DNA of 64,000 bases, from the NCBI RefSeq assembly GCF_900177645.1, contig NZ_FXAO01000008.1, positions 1-64,000 of the forward strand, written 5' to 3'. This DNA is from Arenibacter troitsensis. GTDB lineage: Bacteria > Bacteroidota > Bacteroidia > Flavobacteriales > Flavobacteriaceae. This document shows positions 17,283-26,193 of this stretch, piece after piece (the first letter of the stretch is position 1; every line of letters begins with the position of its first letter). A model generated the notes under the pieces. The model saw nothing but the letters and a program-made list of their open reading frames with translations, was not told the origin of the DNA and did not search any database. The translations under genes and the position numbers were made by a program.

Positions 17283-18021
17283 AATTATATAATTTAATAT
17301 TTTTTAATAATTCCAAGGTTATTTAGGGTATACAAAATTTACGGGGCGCGGTGCCTATATCTTGGGTTAACTAATATATCAAAAAATGCCCAAACTCTTA
17401 ATTTGGAACCAGCATTATTCCATAGCTAGTTTTTGGGAATTATTCTTAATCGATAGACTAAAGTGTACAGGTAAGCGCCAATGGTTAGTATAGAGTAGTC
17501 TGTTTTCAGTAAACAGTAATCAGAAACAGTATTCAGTGATCGTTAGGAAAGAGGCAGGGACCAAGAGTCTGGATTCCAGAGTAAAGACAAATAGTAGTCC
17601 GGCTTCTATGTTCTGGTAGCGGAGCGGTCTATTTTCTGATTCCATTATTGTTCTTGTTATTAGCAGTTAATTCAGTATTCAGTAGGCAATAGTCAGGAGC
17701 CAATAGGCAAGAGCCATTAGCCAATAGGCAAGAGTACGGAGTAAAGAGAAAAGAATCAAGAGTCTAGAGTCTAGAGCAAAGACAAATAGTGTTCCAGTAT
17801 CTAGATTCTAGTAGCAAAGCGGTCTGGATTCTAATTCCCTTATCTACCAAATTTAACAATCACAACCAATGATTTGCCCTTTTGTAATTTTTATAACCAA
17901 TAATTTGGTATCTTTATTTGGCTGGTGGTCATAGTTATATGGCCTAAAATGAGTCCTAATACCTTTACTAGTTCCCAGCTTTGACCAATTTTTACCTCCC
18001 CCATCCTAAAACAGAGAAATT
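17283..18021. repeat. Repeat-rich intergenic region (two copies of a composite repeat)
   Basis: No gene. Two composite repeats lie head to tail at about 17484-17640 and 17665-17840. Each begins with short imperfect units such as CAGTAATCAG and CAGTATTCAG, continues with CAATAGGCAAGAG-type or CAAGAGTCTAGAG-type units, has a shared GAGYAAAGACAAATAG block and ends with TTCTRGTAGCRRAGCGGTC (17611-17629 and 17806-17824). Two further copies lie at 18848-19035 and 20158-20270, all in the same orientation. Confidence 0.7.
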
Positions 18022-18852
18022 ATGCCACTATTCATGGATCGACATTATATTGAAGGAGCCACTCCAGAGGAGGTTGCAAAAGCCCACCATGAAGACATGA
18101 AAATTCAATCAAGGCACCATTGCAAGGCTTTGACCTATTGGCATGATGAAGAAAAGGGCATGGCTTTTTGCCTTATAGAAGCACCATCTGCTGCTGCCGT
18201 ACGAGGGATGCATAAAGAAGCCCACGGGCTAATACCTAACCAGATCATTGAAGTTGACAGTTCGGCCGTAGCCCAGTTTCTTGGCCGGGTGATAGACCCT
18301 GAAAAGGAAGACGGCAAACCCATGACCGAGAGTCCGTTCAGGGCTATTATGTTTATAGATATGGTGAGTTCAACAGATATTACCAAAGCCTTGGGGGATG
18401 CCAAGGCCTTGGATTTGGTACATAGTTATAGAAACGTGGTAAGAAAGGCCCTTGTTGATCATGGGGGGCGGGAAGTGGATAGGGCAGGGGATGGATTCCT
18501 GACCAGTTTTAGATCGGCCTATATGGCCTCGGTCTGTGCAGTGGAAATACAGCGCCAATTATCCAAATTCAATGAATCCCGGGAAGATGGGATTCTGCTA
18601 CAGGCAAGGATAGGGATTGGGGCAGGAGAGCCGGTACAGGATGGGGATGCACTATTTGGTTCAACGGTAAATCTTGTGGCCCGTATTTGTAGTTATGGAA
18701 ATTCAGGACAGATTATTAGCGCCAAGGTGGTAAAAGATCTTTGTATTGGTAAGGATATTTCCTTTAAGTCGCTTGGTCCGCAAATGCTTAAGGGCTTTGA
18801 TGAACCTGTGGATCTGGAACTTATAGAATGGTGGGATGCTGGTGGGCAGTAA
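18022..18852 (+). CDS. DUF4242 (nickel-binding-like) fused to class III nucleotidyl cyclase
   Basis: 276 residues. Residues 1-90 match DUF4242/SCO4226-like ferredoxin-fold proteins: PLFMDRHY, many His (8, 22, 23, 32, 33), FCLIEAPSAAAVRGMHKEAHG. Residues 105-270 are a class III adenylate/guanylate cyclase catalytic domain with metal Asp113 in FIDMVSST, Asp157 in RAGDGFL, GIGAGEPV and GSTVNLVARIC, ending with KGFDEPVDLELIEW. It would make a cyclic nucleotide under control of a small N-terminal sensor that may bind a metal. No TM segment, so cytoplasmic. It is flanked on both sides by the composite repeat family. Confidence 0.85.
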   Translation: MPLFMDRHYIEGATPEEVAKAHHEDMKIQSRHHCKALTYWHDEEKGMAFCLIEAPSAAAVRGMHKEAHGLIPNQIIEVDSSAVAQFLGRVIDPEKEDGKPMTESPFRAIMFIDMVSSTDITKALGDAKALDLVHSYRNVVRKALVDHGGREVDRAGDGFLTSFRSAYMASVCAVEIQRQLSKFNESREDGILLQARIGIGAGEPVQDGDALFGSTVNLVARICSYGNSGQIISAKVVKDLCIGKDISFKSLGPQMLKGFDEPVDLELIEWWDAGGQ

Positions 18853-19035
18853 ACAGTTGTCAGTATTCAGTAATCAGGGAGTAATAGTTGGTAAACAGTG
18901 ATTAGTAATCAAAGGTCAGTATTCAGTTTAGCAATCAGTATTCAGGAGACAATAGCCAAAAGTCTCAAAATTATAGACCAGATAAACTAGAGTCAAGAGG
19001 CTAGGTTCTAGTAGCTCAACAGTCCAGAATCTATT
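18848..19035 (+). repeat. Composite intergenic repeat, copy 3
   Basis: Short units CAGTAAACAG, CAGTATTCAG, TAATCAG and CAATAGCC in a row, then CTAGAGTCAAGAGGCTAG and the end block TTCTAGTAGCTCAACAGTCCAG (a diverged version of TTCTAGTAGCAAAGCGGTC). It follows directly after the cyclase stop codon. Confidence 0.65.
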
Positions 19036-19141
19036 TAGATCATGTTGGTAGTCTAAAGAAGTTCCCTCCCCATCATTTAAACGTACTTACAATTCTGATG
19101 AATTATTTGTACTTTTTCATTCCAAAACCAAAACCACTCCG

Positions 19142-20128
19142 TTGAACCTAGTTAATAAACCACTTTCAATGTGGCCTAATTTTTCCAAAGATCCATTTAA
19201 CTTTCTACTAGTGTTGATATGTTTCCTTGGTGGGACCGTGTTTTCCATAGCACAGCAGGGGGATATTGGAGGGGAAAGGGCTAGCATTCGGAACCAAATT
19301 GGGCTAAGGCACGACAATGATTTTATATTGCTTACGGATAGGTATTATACCGCTGGACTATTCTTAACGTATAGGCATCGATTGGAAAAGGGATTATTTA
19401 ATTCCGAAAACGAACAGTTGACTTTTTCCCTTGGTCAGGAAATTATAACCCCATCCTATCTTATTACCGAAGATGTTCAGCTATTGGATCGTGCCTACGT
19501 AGGTTTCTCGGCACTTAGGTCCGGATGGTCCCGTGTGGGCCGTAACAGTTTAATAGAGGCAAATTTTCTATTAGGGTTGGCGGGTAGGGCTTCGGGAGCA
19601 GGTAGTTTGCAAAGATGGTACCATCATTCCGTCATGAAGACCGAAACCCCTACCTGGGTGGGAGAAATGGAGAATAGTGTTCATTATAACCTGTACACCA
19701 GATACCTCTACGAATGGCAATTGGTACCCAATCCCTTTAGTATACACATTGCAACACAATCCCAATTTGCCTTTGGCACTAGGGATATCTATGTATATCC
19801 CGAATTGGTGGCGTATTTTGGAAGGAGAAATCCATTATCTGGTAGCATAGCGCACAACCAAATTGGATCTACGGACAGTGAGATCTTCTTTGCCCTTCGT
19901 GGCGGATATCGCTTGGTGGGTCATAACGGCCTATTGGAAGGTAATGCCTTGGGTGATGATTCCGTGCTGTTGGTTGCTTCCAAAACTACGGTGGTATATG
20001 CCGGTTTTGATTTTCAATGGCGTTACGGACGAAACGATTATTGGGTAGGCGTACGATATAATGCTCCGGAGTTTGAAGGGGCCCGATCCCATCAGTATGT
20101 AATACTTTCATATACCAGGGGATTTTAA
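19142..20128 (+). CDS. LpxR-like lipid A deacylase (DUF2219 family)
   Basis: 328 residues. Signal peptide cleaving near SIAQQ (about residue 38) if the start is at 19142; Met10 is a possible alternative start. The mature N-terminus carries the LpxR signature RHDNDFILLTDRYYTAGL (about 56-73), with the conserved Asn and Asp residues and Thr-Asp-Arg-Tyr-Tyr. The rest is a beta-barrel with a final strand ending YVILSYTRGF, C-terminal aromatic as in outer membrane proteins. LpxR removes the 3'-acyloxyacyl group of lipid A in the outer membrane. It lies between two copies of the composite repeat. Confidence 0.8.
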   Translation: MNLVNKPLSMWPNFSKDPFNFLLVLICFLGGTVFSIAQQGDIGGERASIRNQIGLRHDNDFILLTDRYYTAGLFLTYRHRLEKGLFNSENEQLTFSLGQEIITPSYLITEDVQLLDRAYVGFSALRSGWSRVGRNSLIEANFLLGLAGRASGAGSLQRWYHHSVMKTETPTWVGEMENSVHYNLYTRYLYEWQLVPNPFSIHIATQSQFAFGTRDIYVYPELVAYFGRRNPLSGSIAHNQIGSTDSEIFFALRGGYRLVGHNGLLEGNALGDDSVLLVASKTTVVYAGFDFQWRYGRNDYWVGVRYNAPEFEGARSHQYVILSYTRGF

Positions 20129-20157
20129 AGGCTGTTGGGAGGAATGAGAGGTTGGTG

Positions 20158-20270
20158 TTTAGAGCCAATAGGCAATAGGCATTGGCCAATAGTCTGGGGC
20201 CAGGAGTATGGAGACTTAGGTCAAAATAAGAAATTCTAGATTCTAGGTTCTAGTAGCAACGCGGTCCAGT
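20158..20270 (+). repeat. Composite intergenic repeat, copy 4
   Basis: Units AGAGCCAATAGGCAATAGGC and GGCCAATAGTC, then AGATTCTAGG and the end block TTCTAGTAGCAACGCGGTCCAG (20248-20269). Same orientation as the copies at 17.5-19.0 kb. It lies between the convergent LpxR-like and sulfatase genes. Confidence 0.65.
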
Positions 20271-20295
20271 TTTGATTTGTTTACCTCATTTAAAA

Positions 20296-21900
20296 TCAAT
20301 TTGCCGATCCCGCCTCAGGGAATTTTCTCATGGGCGAATATCGCTTATAGCTATCAAATATTTCGGGATCGGGACCTACAATTCGCGGGTCGTTGGACCT
20401 TTTCAATTCGTTCAAGAGTTCGGTTTTCACGGCTTGTTCCAACTTTTTGAATAATGGTGTTCCCGATAAATTTTTTAAACACGAAGGATCTTGCCGCACA
20501 TTGTAAAGTTCAAATTCAGGACGCTTTTCTACCGCTAAATCGAAATAGGGCATAATTTCTTCTTCCCCATGATACTCTATTAAAAAGGTCTTTGTTGGGC
20601 AATCATCAATATCGGTATACGCACTCCCGTTCAAGTAGGTATTGTTTTTGTCCAGTCCGTGAATTGGAAGCAATTGCGTGCTATCATTTTCTGCAAACTT
20701 TTGTGGAGCACCTGCCGGCCACCTTTCGGGTTTCATGTTCCATATAAAAAGATAATCTCCTTTTCGAACAGACCTTTGGGGATATCCCCAATTTAAATAT
20801 CGGGATGAGGAGTGGCGCTCCCTTCCAGAATATGCAGCTCTTTCAGTTTTTGACAAGACGCCACTTTCCTTTGACTGCAACAGATTCAGGATGCTTTTTC
20901 CGGTAATGGGGAGCATTCCTTTGGATGAGGTATTGGTTATTTCCAAAAGGGTAGGTGCTAAATCAATAAATCCAATAGGATCTTCCACAACCCTATTTCC
21001 TGGAAATTTCTTTGGATACCGAACGGCAAAAGGTACATGTACCCCATATTCATAACTGTTGGCTTTTGCACGGGGAAAGGGCATACCATTATCCGCAGTG
21101 ACAATTACAATGGTGTTTTCCAATTCGCCAATTTCCTCCAAATATTCCAGCATTCTTTGAAGATGAAGATCAAACCACTCAATTTCAACTGCATAATCCA
21201 ATAGATCCCCCCGTATTTCAGCATTATCGGGAAGAAATTCGGGTACCTCTACATCCTCCAATTTTTTGGACATATTTTTCCACGAACCTTTTTCGTAAGT
21301 TCTATGTGGTTCAACACCGCCATACCAGAAAAAAAATGGCTTGTCCTTTTTAATGTTCTCTACAAAATACCTGAAATTTCCAAAGTAATTGGTCTTGCTA
21401 ATGCCCTTGGCAAATCGCTCATCATTATGTTCTTCATATTTAAGGTTGCTATGCGAAACTCCGGCAGCATCAATTTTTCGCCAAAGCGAATCTTCTTCTG
21501 TACGGGCGTATTGAAAAGGACCTACTCCTTTTCCGGTTCTTCCGGTGGCATATCCATTTTTCTCAAGCAAATCCACAAAGGGCACATACTTCTTTAACCA
21601 TGCCGAGGCATGTTGTCCTGCCTGCTCATTTTGCCAATGGTGTCTACCCGTAATAATGGCGCTTCTGGAAGGCGCACATCCCGGAGAACCGGCATAAGCG
21701 TTGGAAAAATATACCCCCTCGCGGGCCACCCTATCAAAGGCAGGAGTTTTAACAAAGTTGGACCCTTGGTAACTAGTGTGGAAAAATGATTGGTCATCAC
21801 TAATGGCAAAAAGAATATTGGGACGGTCCTGGGCATAAGCGTTAAATCCCAAGCCCGTGTTCAATATTACCGTTAAACAAAATGCTATCCGAAATATCAT
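20296..21900 (-). CDS. Sulfatase, type S1 (formylglycine-dependent)
   Basis: 534 residues with signal peptide (cleavage near AYAQD, residue 24). The metal Asp pair is in ISDDQ (35-36). The sulfatase motif GCAPSR carries Cys75, the residue converted to formylglycine, followed by TGRHHWQN. VTADNGMPFPRAKAN holds the second metal-binding Asp-Asn pair. The C-terminal subdomain (RSVRKGDYLFIWNM, PEFELYNVRQDPSCLKNLSG) is typical of heparan N-sulfatase-like S1_8 members. It hydrolyses sulfate esters or sulfamates of polysaccharides in the periplasm. Its start overlaps the stop of the upstream gene by 4 bp, so they are translationally linked. Confidence 0.9.
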   Translation of the reverse strand: MIFRIAFCLTVILNTGLGFNAYAQDRPNILFAISDDQSFFHTSYQGSNFVKTPAFDRVAREGVYFSNAYAGSPGCAPSRSAIITGRHHWQNEQAGQHASAWLKKYVPFVDLLEKNGYATGRTGKGVGPFQYARTEEDSLWRKIDAAGVSHSNLKYEEHNDERFAKGISKTNYFGNFRYFVENIKKDKPFFFWYGGVEPHRTYEKGSWKNMSKKLEDVEVPEFLPDNAEIRGDLLDYAVEIEWFDLHLQRMLEYLEEIGELENTIVIVTADNGMPFPRAKANSYEYGVHVPFAVRYPKKFPGNRVVEDPIGFIDLAPTLLEITNTSSKGMLPITGKSILNLLQSKESGVLSKTERAAYSGRERHSSSRYLNWGYPQRSVRKGDYLFIWNMKPERWPAGAPQKFAENDSTQLLPIHGLDKNNTYLNGSAYTDIDDCPTKTFLIEYHGEEEIMPYFDLAVEKRPEFELYNVRQDPSCLKNLSGTPLFKKLEQAVKTELLNELKRSNDPRIVGPDPEIFDSYKRYSPMRKFPEAGSAN

Positions 21901-22226
21901 ACCTTTTTACTGTTCAATTCTTGCTTAAGACTGGCCGCTTTGTTCATATCAGAACCCATTAACCATATTCTTAGATTCTTTTCGGCCAATTTAATATGAA
22001 GATGATTTCTGTTTCTAAATCCCGGTTCAAAGGGGACCGTCCAAAAAAAAGGTATATAACTTAACAGGGAAAACAGCCAGCCTTTGTTTAATTGGACCGA
22101 CTTTAAACTGCCATAAGTATAGCTGCCATTATTCTTTGGAGTTAGCTGATCCACAATTTCGAACATATCTTTTTGAAGGTTAATATCCAATTTGGGACTA
22201 TTCCTTAAAGTAATTGTTTCGTTCAT
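21897..22226 (-). CDS. Small hypothetical protein, coupled to the sulfatase
   Basis: 109 residues, no signal peptide. One hydrophobic patch (GWLFSLLSYIPFFWTVPF, 59-76) is too interrupted by Pro to be a sure TM helix. NHLHIKLAEKNLRIWLMG suggests strands. I recognise no family. The stop TGA overlaps the ATG of the sulfatase (ATGA-type 4-bp overlap), so co-translation is likely, but a functional link to sulfate ester cleavage is only contextual. Confidence 0.65.
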   Translation of the reverse strand: MNETITLRNSPKLDINLQKDMFEIVDQLTPKNNGSYTYGSLKSVQLNKGWLFSLLSYIPFFWTVPFEPGFRNRNHLHIKLAEKNLRIWLMGSDMNKAASLKQELNSKKV

Positions 22227-22320
22227 GTACTATATAGGGTTTAAAGGTAAAGAAGGTCCTTAGCGGAACACACAAAGTATAGGCCTTATATTTGGAGTAA
22301 CATAGGTATCCAGTTGTGAT

Positions 22321-22785
22321 TTATTTTATAAAGTACCCGGATACCTTCCATTGGTCACCATCCTTCATTTGGGTAACGGTCTCTATACTTTCATTTTTAT
22401 TTTCAAAGGAGGTTTTAAATTGAATTACGATATACTCCCCATCAGGTGCTCCTGGAAGTGTTGTTTGGTATTCCGATGATATTACGTCCCTGCTGATTAC
22501 TTCTCCCAAAGGAGGCACAATACCACTTAACTGTTGCGTCCATTGTTCCTTGGTAACCGCTCTTTGAAAAAGGGAAGCCGCATTATCCCAACTCTGGGAA
22601 TAATCTTGGTCATAAATCAATCCCAGCCATCCCTTGGCATCCTGGATTACTTCCTGTTTTAATTCATTGGAAACGGTGGCCTCTGATTGGACATTTTCCA
22701 CTTTTTCATTTTTCGGATCGGATTTACAGGATAATAGTCCGGTAAAAACTAAAAAGACAAGGTATTTGTACATTGATTTTTTCAT
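22321..22785 (-). CDS. DUF4019 domain lipoprotein
   Basis: 154 residues, SPII signal with lipobox GLLSC (Cys20). The mature domain reads DAKGWLGLIYDQDYSQSWDNAASLFQ, then VTKEQWTQQL and GEYIVIQFKTSFENK, ending WKVSGYFIK, all typical of DUF4019, an NTF2-like cystatin-fold domain of unknown role. Periplasmic or membrane-anchored. No operon partner within 100 bp. Confidence 0.8.
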   Translation of the reverse strand: MKKSMYKYLVFLVFTGLLSCKSDPKNEKVENVQSEATVSNELKQEVIQDAKGWLGLIYDQDYSQSWDNAASLFQRAVTKEQWTQQLSGIVPPLGEVISRDVISSEYQTTLPGAPDGEYIVIQFKTSFENKNESIETVTQMKDGDQWKVSGYFIK

Positions 22786-22912
22786 GAATATATTATTTTT
22801 TTATGGGGTAACAATTCAACAGCACAAAATTTAAATTATGGATTGATTAAAATTTATAATAATGGCGTAATAATTATTTGGATGTGTATTTTTTTAGCAT
22901 AGGGTATTTAGG

Positions 22913-23488
22913 CTAGTTTTTTTTGCTCCTATATAGTTCAATTGCTTTTAAGTATTTCAATCCGCCAGTCTCTGTTTGGTCGTGTATGAAACCATTCAAT
23001 TCAGGATAATTTTTGTCAATCCAACGTACAATACCATCTCTGTTTTCAATAAATGTTGAATTGTTGAAAATAACATATTCTACGGTTTCAATACTGATTA
23101 TTTTATCATTATCAAATCGGATAACTTGATTGGTCACAATGGGTTCTTCGTGAAGAAATGAGATTCTTTGATCGATTTTTGAAATCTTTGCTTTCACAAT
23201 TTCACCCTCTTGCTCTATTTGAAGGATGTCGTATGTTGGATCAAATACAGAATCCCATTTCAACCATTCCATGTATTCTTGCAGAGAAAATATCTGTTCA
23301 TAGTCATATTCAGTTTCTTTGGTCACAAGGCTATCGGTCAACAAGAGTCTTATTTCTGTTTTGTCAGAATGGTCCAAAGCCCTATAATATTTTTTGGCAA
23401 TTTCAACTTTGTCAATTTCCTTTTCATAAAATTTACAGGAATTGAATCCGATTATTATAAGGGATAATATAATTATGATTCTGCTCAT
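22913..23488 (-). CDS. Hypothetical lipoprotein
   Basis: 191 residues with a short SPII signal (IIIIGFNSC, Cys18). The mature part starts with KVEIAKKYYRALDHSDKTEIRLLLTDS, the opening expected of an NTF2-like fold, and continues with EYMEWLKWDSVFDPTYDIL. Function unknown. Its codon use and A/T content look like the rest of the window. Confidence 0.7.
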   Translation of the reverse strand: MSRIIIILSLIIIGFNSCKFYEKEIDKVEIAKKYYRALDHSDKTEIRLLLTDSLVTKETEYDYEQIFSLQEYMEWLKWDSVFDPTYDILQIEQEGEIVKAKISKIDQRISFLHEEPIVTNQVIRFDNDKIISIETVEYVIFNNSTFIENRDGIVRWIDKNYPELNGFIHDQTETGGLKYLKAIELYRSKKN

Positions 23489-23579
23489 CGAATTTGTTGT
23501 TGTGTATTAAGTTACACCATCGTTGATAATGCCATAGATATCACCAGACAGCGCCACATTTAATGCCATAATGATAATT

Positions 23580-23945
23580 CTACCCAGCACGGAGAACCTT
23601 CTCCATCTTTCTTCCTTTTGCCAGTTCATCTACCAGCTTGTCCAAATACCGTACTTGTTGCGTTAAGGTATTTTCAATTTCCTCTATCCTATAGCCGCAG
23701 ATTACCCCGGTAATGAGGTGGGCATTGGGGTTTAATTTTGCCCTTTGGAAGAATGTTTCAAAGGTTACCTTCTCAGCTATGAGTTCTTTTACTTTATCTT
23801 CATCAAATCCGGTAAGCCATTCAATAACTTGTTGTAATTCCTCTTTCGTTCTACCTTTCTTCTCCACTTTGGTTACATAATGCGGATAAACAGACGAGAA
23901 GGTCATTTTTGCAATGCGATCATTGTGTTCGGGTGTTGTTTTCAT
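23580..23945 (-). CDS. DUF2200 family protein
   Basis: 121 residues, soluble. It matches DUF2200: DRIAKMTFSSVYPHYVTKVEKKGRTKEEL (9-37), VIEWLTGFD, TFETFFQRAKLNPNAHLITGVICGYRIEEIE (62-92). These proteins are widespread in bacteria and uncharacterised. Next to another small gene on the same strand 45 bp upstream, which may be co-transcribed. Confidence 0.85.
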   Translation of the reverse strand: MKTTPEHNDRIAKMTFSSVYPHYVTKVEKKGRTKEELQQVIEWLTGFDEDKVKELIAEKVTFETFFQRAKLNPNAHLITGVICGYRIEEIENTLTQQVRYLDKLVDELAKGRKMEKVLRAG

Positions 23946-23990
23946 GATAAATACTCTAATATAAGCTCTGTTGTTTTATTTGAAATCAGG

Positions 23991-24440
23991 TTATGGCGTG
24001 CCGATAAATTCCATTTGCGTATCACTAACTTCAAGCATTACCATGTCCCCATATTTTAAGCCTTCAATCTTAGGAAGTAAAAGCTCCAATATGGTCGGGT
24101 TCTGAAAATGATCTGCTTTGGTGGTAGGATCTGGCATATAAATTAAACCCTCATAGGAAATTTCCTTAAATTGAAGCAAAACATCAAAAAAGTAAAAATT
24201 TTCCGGGGGAATGTAATTGGACCAATTTACATGTTCTAGAAAATATTTTGGATTTATTATTTTATAAATATTTGGAGCAATGTCTAAATTGATGGTCCCA
24301 AGAAAGTATGGACTTAGGTCCAAGCCTTTTTGTAAAAAATGTTTGTATTGGGCCTTTAAGGTGCCATGGGGATAGCGTGGGTCTTTCGCCTTCCCGGAAG
24401 CAACCCCATGACCTTGGCATACCACTGCATTAACTTTCAT
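23991..24440 (-). CDS. Hypothetical protein, possibly riboflavin-kinase-like barrel
   Basis: 149 residues, no signal peptide. The pattern VCQGHGVASGKAKDP (8-22) and GLDLSPYFLGTINLDI (39-54) resembles the GxGxG...PGTLNL layout of CTP-dependent riboflavin kinases, including a Gly-Thr-Ile/Leu-Asn box, but the similarity is only by eye. C-terminal ILELLLPKIEGLKYGDMVMLEVSD suggests a final strand-turn with the KxGDxVxLE type of small barrels. 45 bp upstream of the DUF2200 gene on the same strand. Function open. Confidence 0.6.
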   Translation of the reverse strand: MKVNAVVCQGHGVASGKAKDPRYPHGTLKAQYKHFLQKGLDLSPYFLGTINLDIAPNIYKIINPKYFLEHVNWSNYIPPENFYFFDVLLQFKEISYEGLIYMPDPTTKADHFQNPTILELLLPKIEGLKYGDMVMLEVSDTQMEFIGTP

Positions 24441-24775
24441 TATTCTTTACTCTTTTTAATTTCTTTACTAAGCTCCTATTGAAAAATGCCTTTAATAACA
24501 GACATCATGCTTGTGTCGTCCTTGTGCGGAAAAGCAGGGTAACCCCCTGTAAAATATATATCAGAGAGATATTATAACTATACATAGGCAACTACAGTTA
24601 TTCTAAAGATAATGAAGTTATAATAATCGCAAAATAAATAATATTAATCGCTTTCAATTCTGAACAAATGACTGTTATGGCACGAGCCTGCCTTGCCGTA
24701 AGACAGGCGAACCGACGCGCCCGCGGGCGCAGCTATTCTATCGTCACTTCGTATCGGAAACGGCTAAGCCTGTAT
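24441..24775. other. Intergenic region with a GC-rich palindromic element
   Basis: The left part (24441-24660) is AT-rich without a gene. At 24686-24730 a short GC-rich insert stands out: an imperfect hairpin GCCTGCCTT-GCCGT-AAGACAGGC (24686-24708) followed by the perfect 14-bp palindrome GCGCCCGCGGGCGC (24717-24730). CCTGCC/GGCAGG hairpins are a known type of dispersed repeat in flavobacterial genomes. Confidence 0.55.
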
Positions 24776-25183
24776 TCAATGAGGTATTTGCTCTACTAAA
24801 ATGCTATTGTTGGCTTTGTCAAAGTAGGTACAGGTCATTTCTTCTATTAATACAACCCATTTTTTAATTCCTGATTTTGACGCATCATTGCAAAATGTAG
24901 GATAATCCGTTTTACCTTCTTGATGCGCTTTTAATTGGGTTTGAAATCCTTCCTTATTGGGTGTTTGTGCAATATTTAGGGTAGGGTACTTTGCAGCTAA
25001 CCTTATGATATGGTCATTTACATCATAATAATCCGTATGTCCATCCGATACAAAAGTTTCATAATGGGTAACCCCTAATTTTTTTAGATCTTGAATATAA
25101 GTTGGAAAGTCTGCACCAGATTTTACTTTGCTGTGTGCTTTTCTTATTTGATCTGCCGTAAATGTTCTTTGTTGATTTTTCAT
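24776..25183 (-). CDS. DUF1398 (YbcV-like) family protein
   Basis: 135 residues from the ATG at 25181-25183, which gives MKNQQRTFTADQIRKAHSKVKSG; an upstream in-frame ATG at 25207 adds eight residues. The DUF1398 features are SGADFPTYIQDLKKLGVTHYETFVSDGHTDYYD (about 21-53) and TDYPTFCNDASKSGIKKWVV. These small proteins occur in phages and bacteria and their role is unknown. It sits beside an AraC regulator on the same strand 142 bp upstream. Confidence 0.82.
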   Translation of the reverse strand: MKNQQRTFTADQIRKAHSKVKSGADFPTYIQDLKKLGVTHYETFVSDGHTDYYDVNDHIIRLAAKYPTLNIAQTPNKEGFQTQLKAHQEGKTDYPTFCNDASKSGIKKWVVLIEEMTCTYFDKANNSILVEQIPH

Positions 25184-25324
25184 AGTTAATAGATTTAATG
25201 GATTCACGAAACCATAATGTTGAATGCAGTTAAATGATGATCAACTATCTCGCTGTTTTACAATTATGTTTACTATGCAAAGGTTCAAGATCCAAAACAA
25301 GTGCGATTGTAAAAAATCGTTTTG

Positions 25325-26089
25325 TTATAGGAAGCGTTTAAAATTTTCCGGGGTTTCTCCAGTAAACTGTTTGAAATTTTTAATGAAATGGGCTTGATCA
25401 AAGAAATTGCTGTCGTAGCAGATTTCTGTCAATGAATTCCTTGTGTTGAGACTGTCAAGTATCTTGTTAAAACGTACAATTGAAGCGAATTTTTTAGGGC
25501 TCGACCCTACAATTTTTCTAAAACGCTTTTCAAACGGACTTTGACTGATAAATAACTTCTGGTTGAGTTCTTTAATTCTGACTGTTCCGTTGCTCTGATA
25601 AATGAGCTTAATAGCCTCTGCAATCAATTTGTCAGTTTCAATATCCTTAAGGTGTGATAACAAAAAATGTTCCACGACATTGATTCTTTCTTCTTCGGTT
25701 GTGGCTAAAGTTAATTTTTCCTCCGCTTCATTAACACTGTTTTTATCGAATATGTCGTCCAGTGAAAGACTTAGATTATATAATTCGTGAGCAGGAAGGG
25801 AAGTGAATTGGGTGAATCCAATTTCGGTAAAATATACTAGAATTGTTCCGATACCTGCCGAGTTTTTGAAGATTCTAAAGCTATCGGAAATCCCTGTTAT
25901 TCCCGATGAATCGAGTTTGTTCTCTATATTTCCCTTTACGATGGAAAGTTGTCCTTTGTATTGAAATCCCATTACCAAACCTGATGGTGGAAAAACTTTA
26001 TATTCGTTTTCCATTTCATTCTCAGATACAACGAGATATTTGATGTAGGGCCTTAAACTTTCATTCGGAAAATATTTATAGAACCGCAT
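25325..26089 (-). CDS. AraC family transcriptional regulator
   Basis: 254 residues. N-terminal sensor part MRFYKYFPNESLRPYIKYLVVSE and FPPSGLVMGFQYKG fit the DUF6597-type beta domain that precedes HTH_18. The C-terminal 90 residues hold two HTH units: IKELNQKLFISQSPFEKRFRKIVGSSPKKFASIVRF (about 173-208) and LTEICYDSNFFDQAHFIKNFKQFTGETPENFKRF (about 219-253). Ligand and targets cannot be read from the sequence; the DUF1398 gene downstream is a candidate. Confidence 0.87.
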   Translation of the reverse strand: MRFYKYFPNESLRPYIKYLVVSENEMENEYKVFPPSGLVMGFQYKGQLSIVKGNIENKLDSSGITGISDSFRIFKNSAGIGTILVYFTEIGFTQFTSLPAHELYNLSLSLDDIFDKNSVNEAEEKLTLATTEEERINVVEHFLLSHLKDIETDKLIAEAIKLIYQSNGTVRIKELNQKLFISQSPFEKRFRKIVGSSPKKFASIVRFNKILDSLNTRNSLTEICYDSNFFDQAHFIKNFKQFTGETPENFKRFL

Positions 26090-26193
26090 TTCTCTCTATG
26101 GTTAGTTTGCCTGTTACCAATAATTGAGTATCGTTAAAAGTACCTATATTCCGTTTTTATAAATAAAATAATACCTTTTTCGGCAACTCTATT

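Noticed and set aside
17484..19035. CRISPR array reading of the CAGTAATCAG-type repeats
   Set aside because: Units are short and degenerate, spacing is irregular, there are no constant-length spacers and no cas genes.
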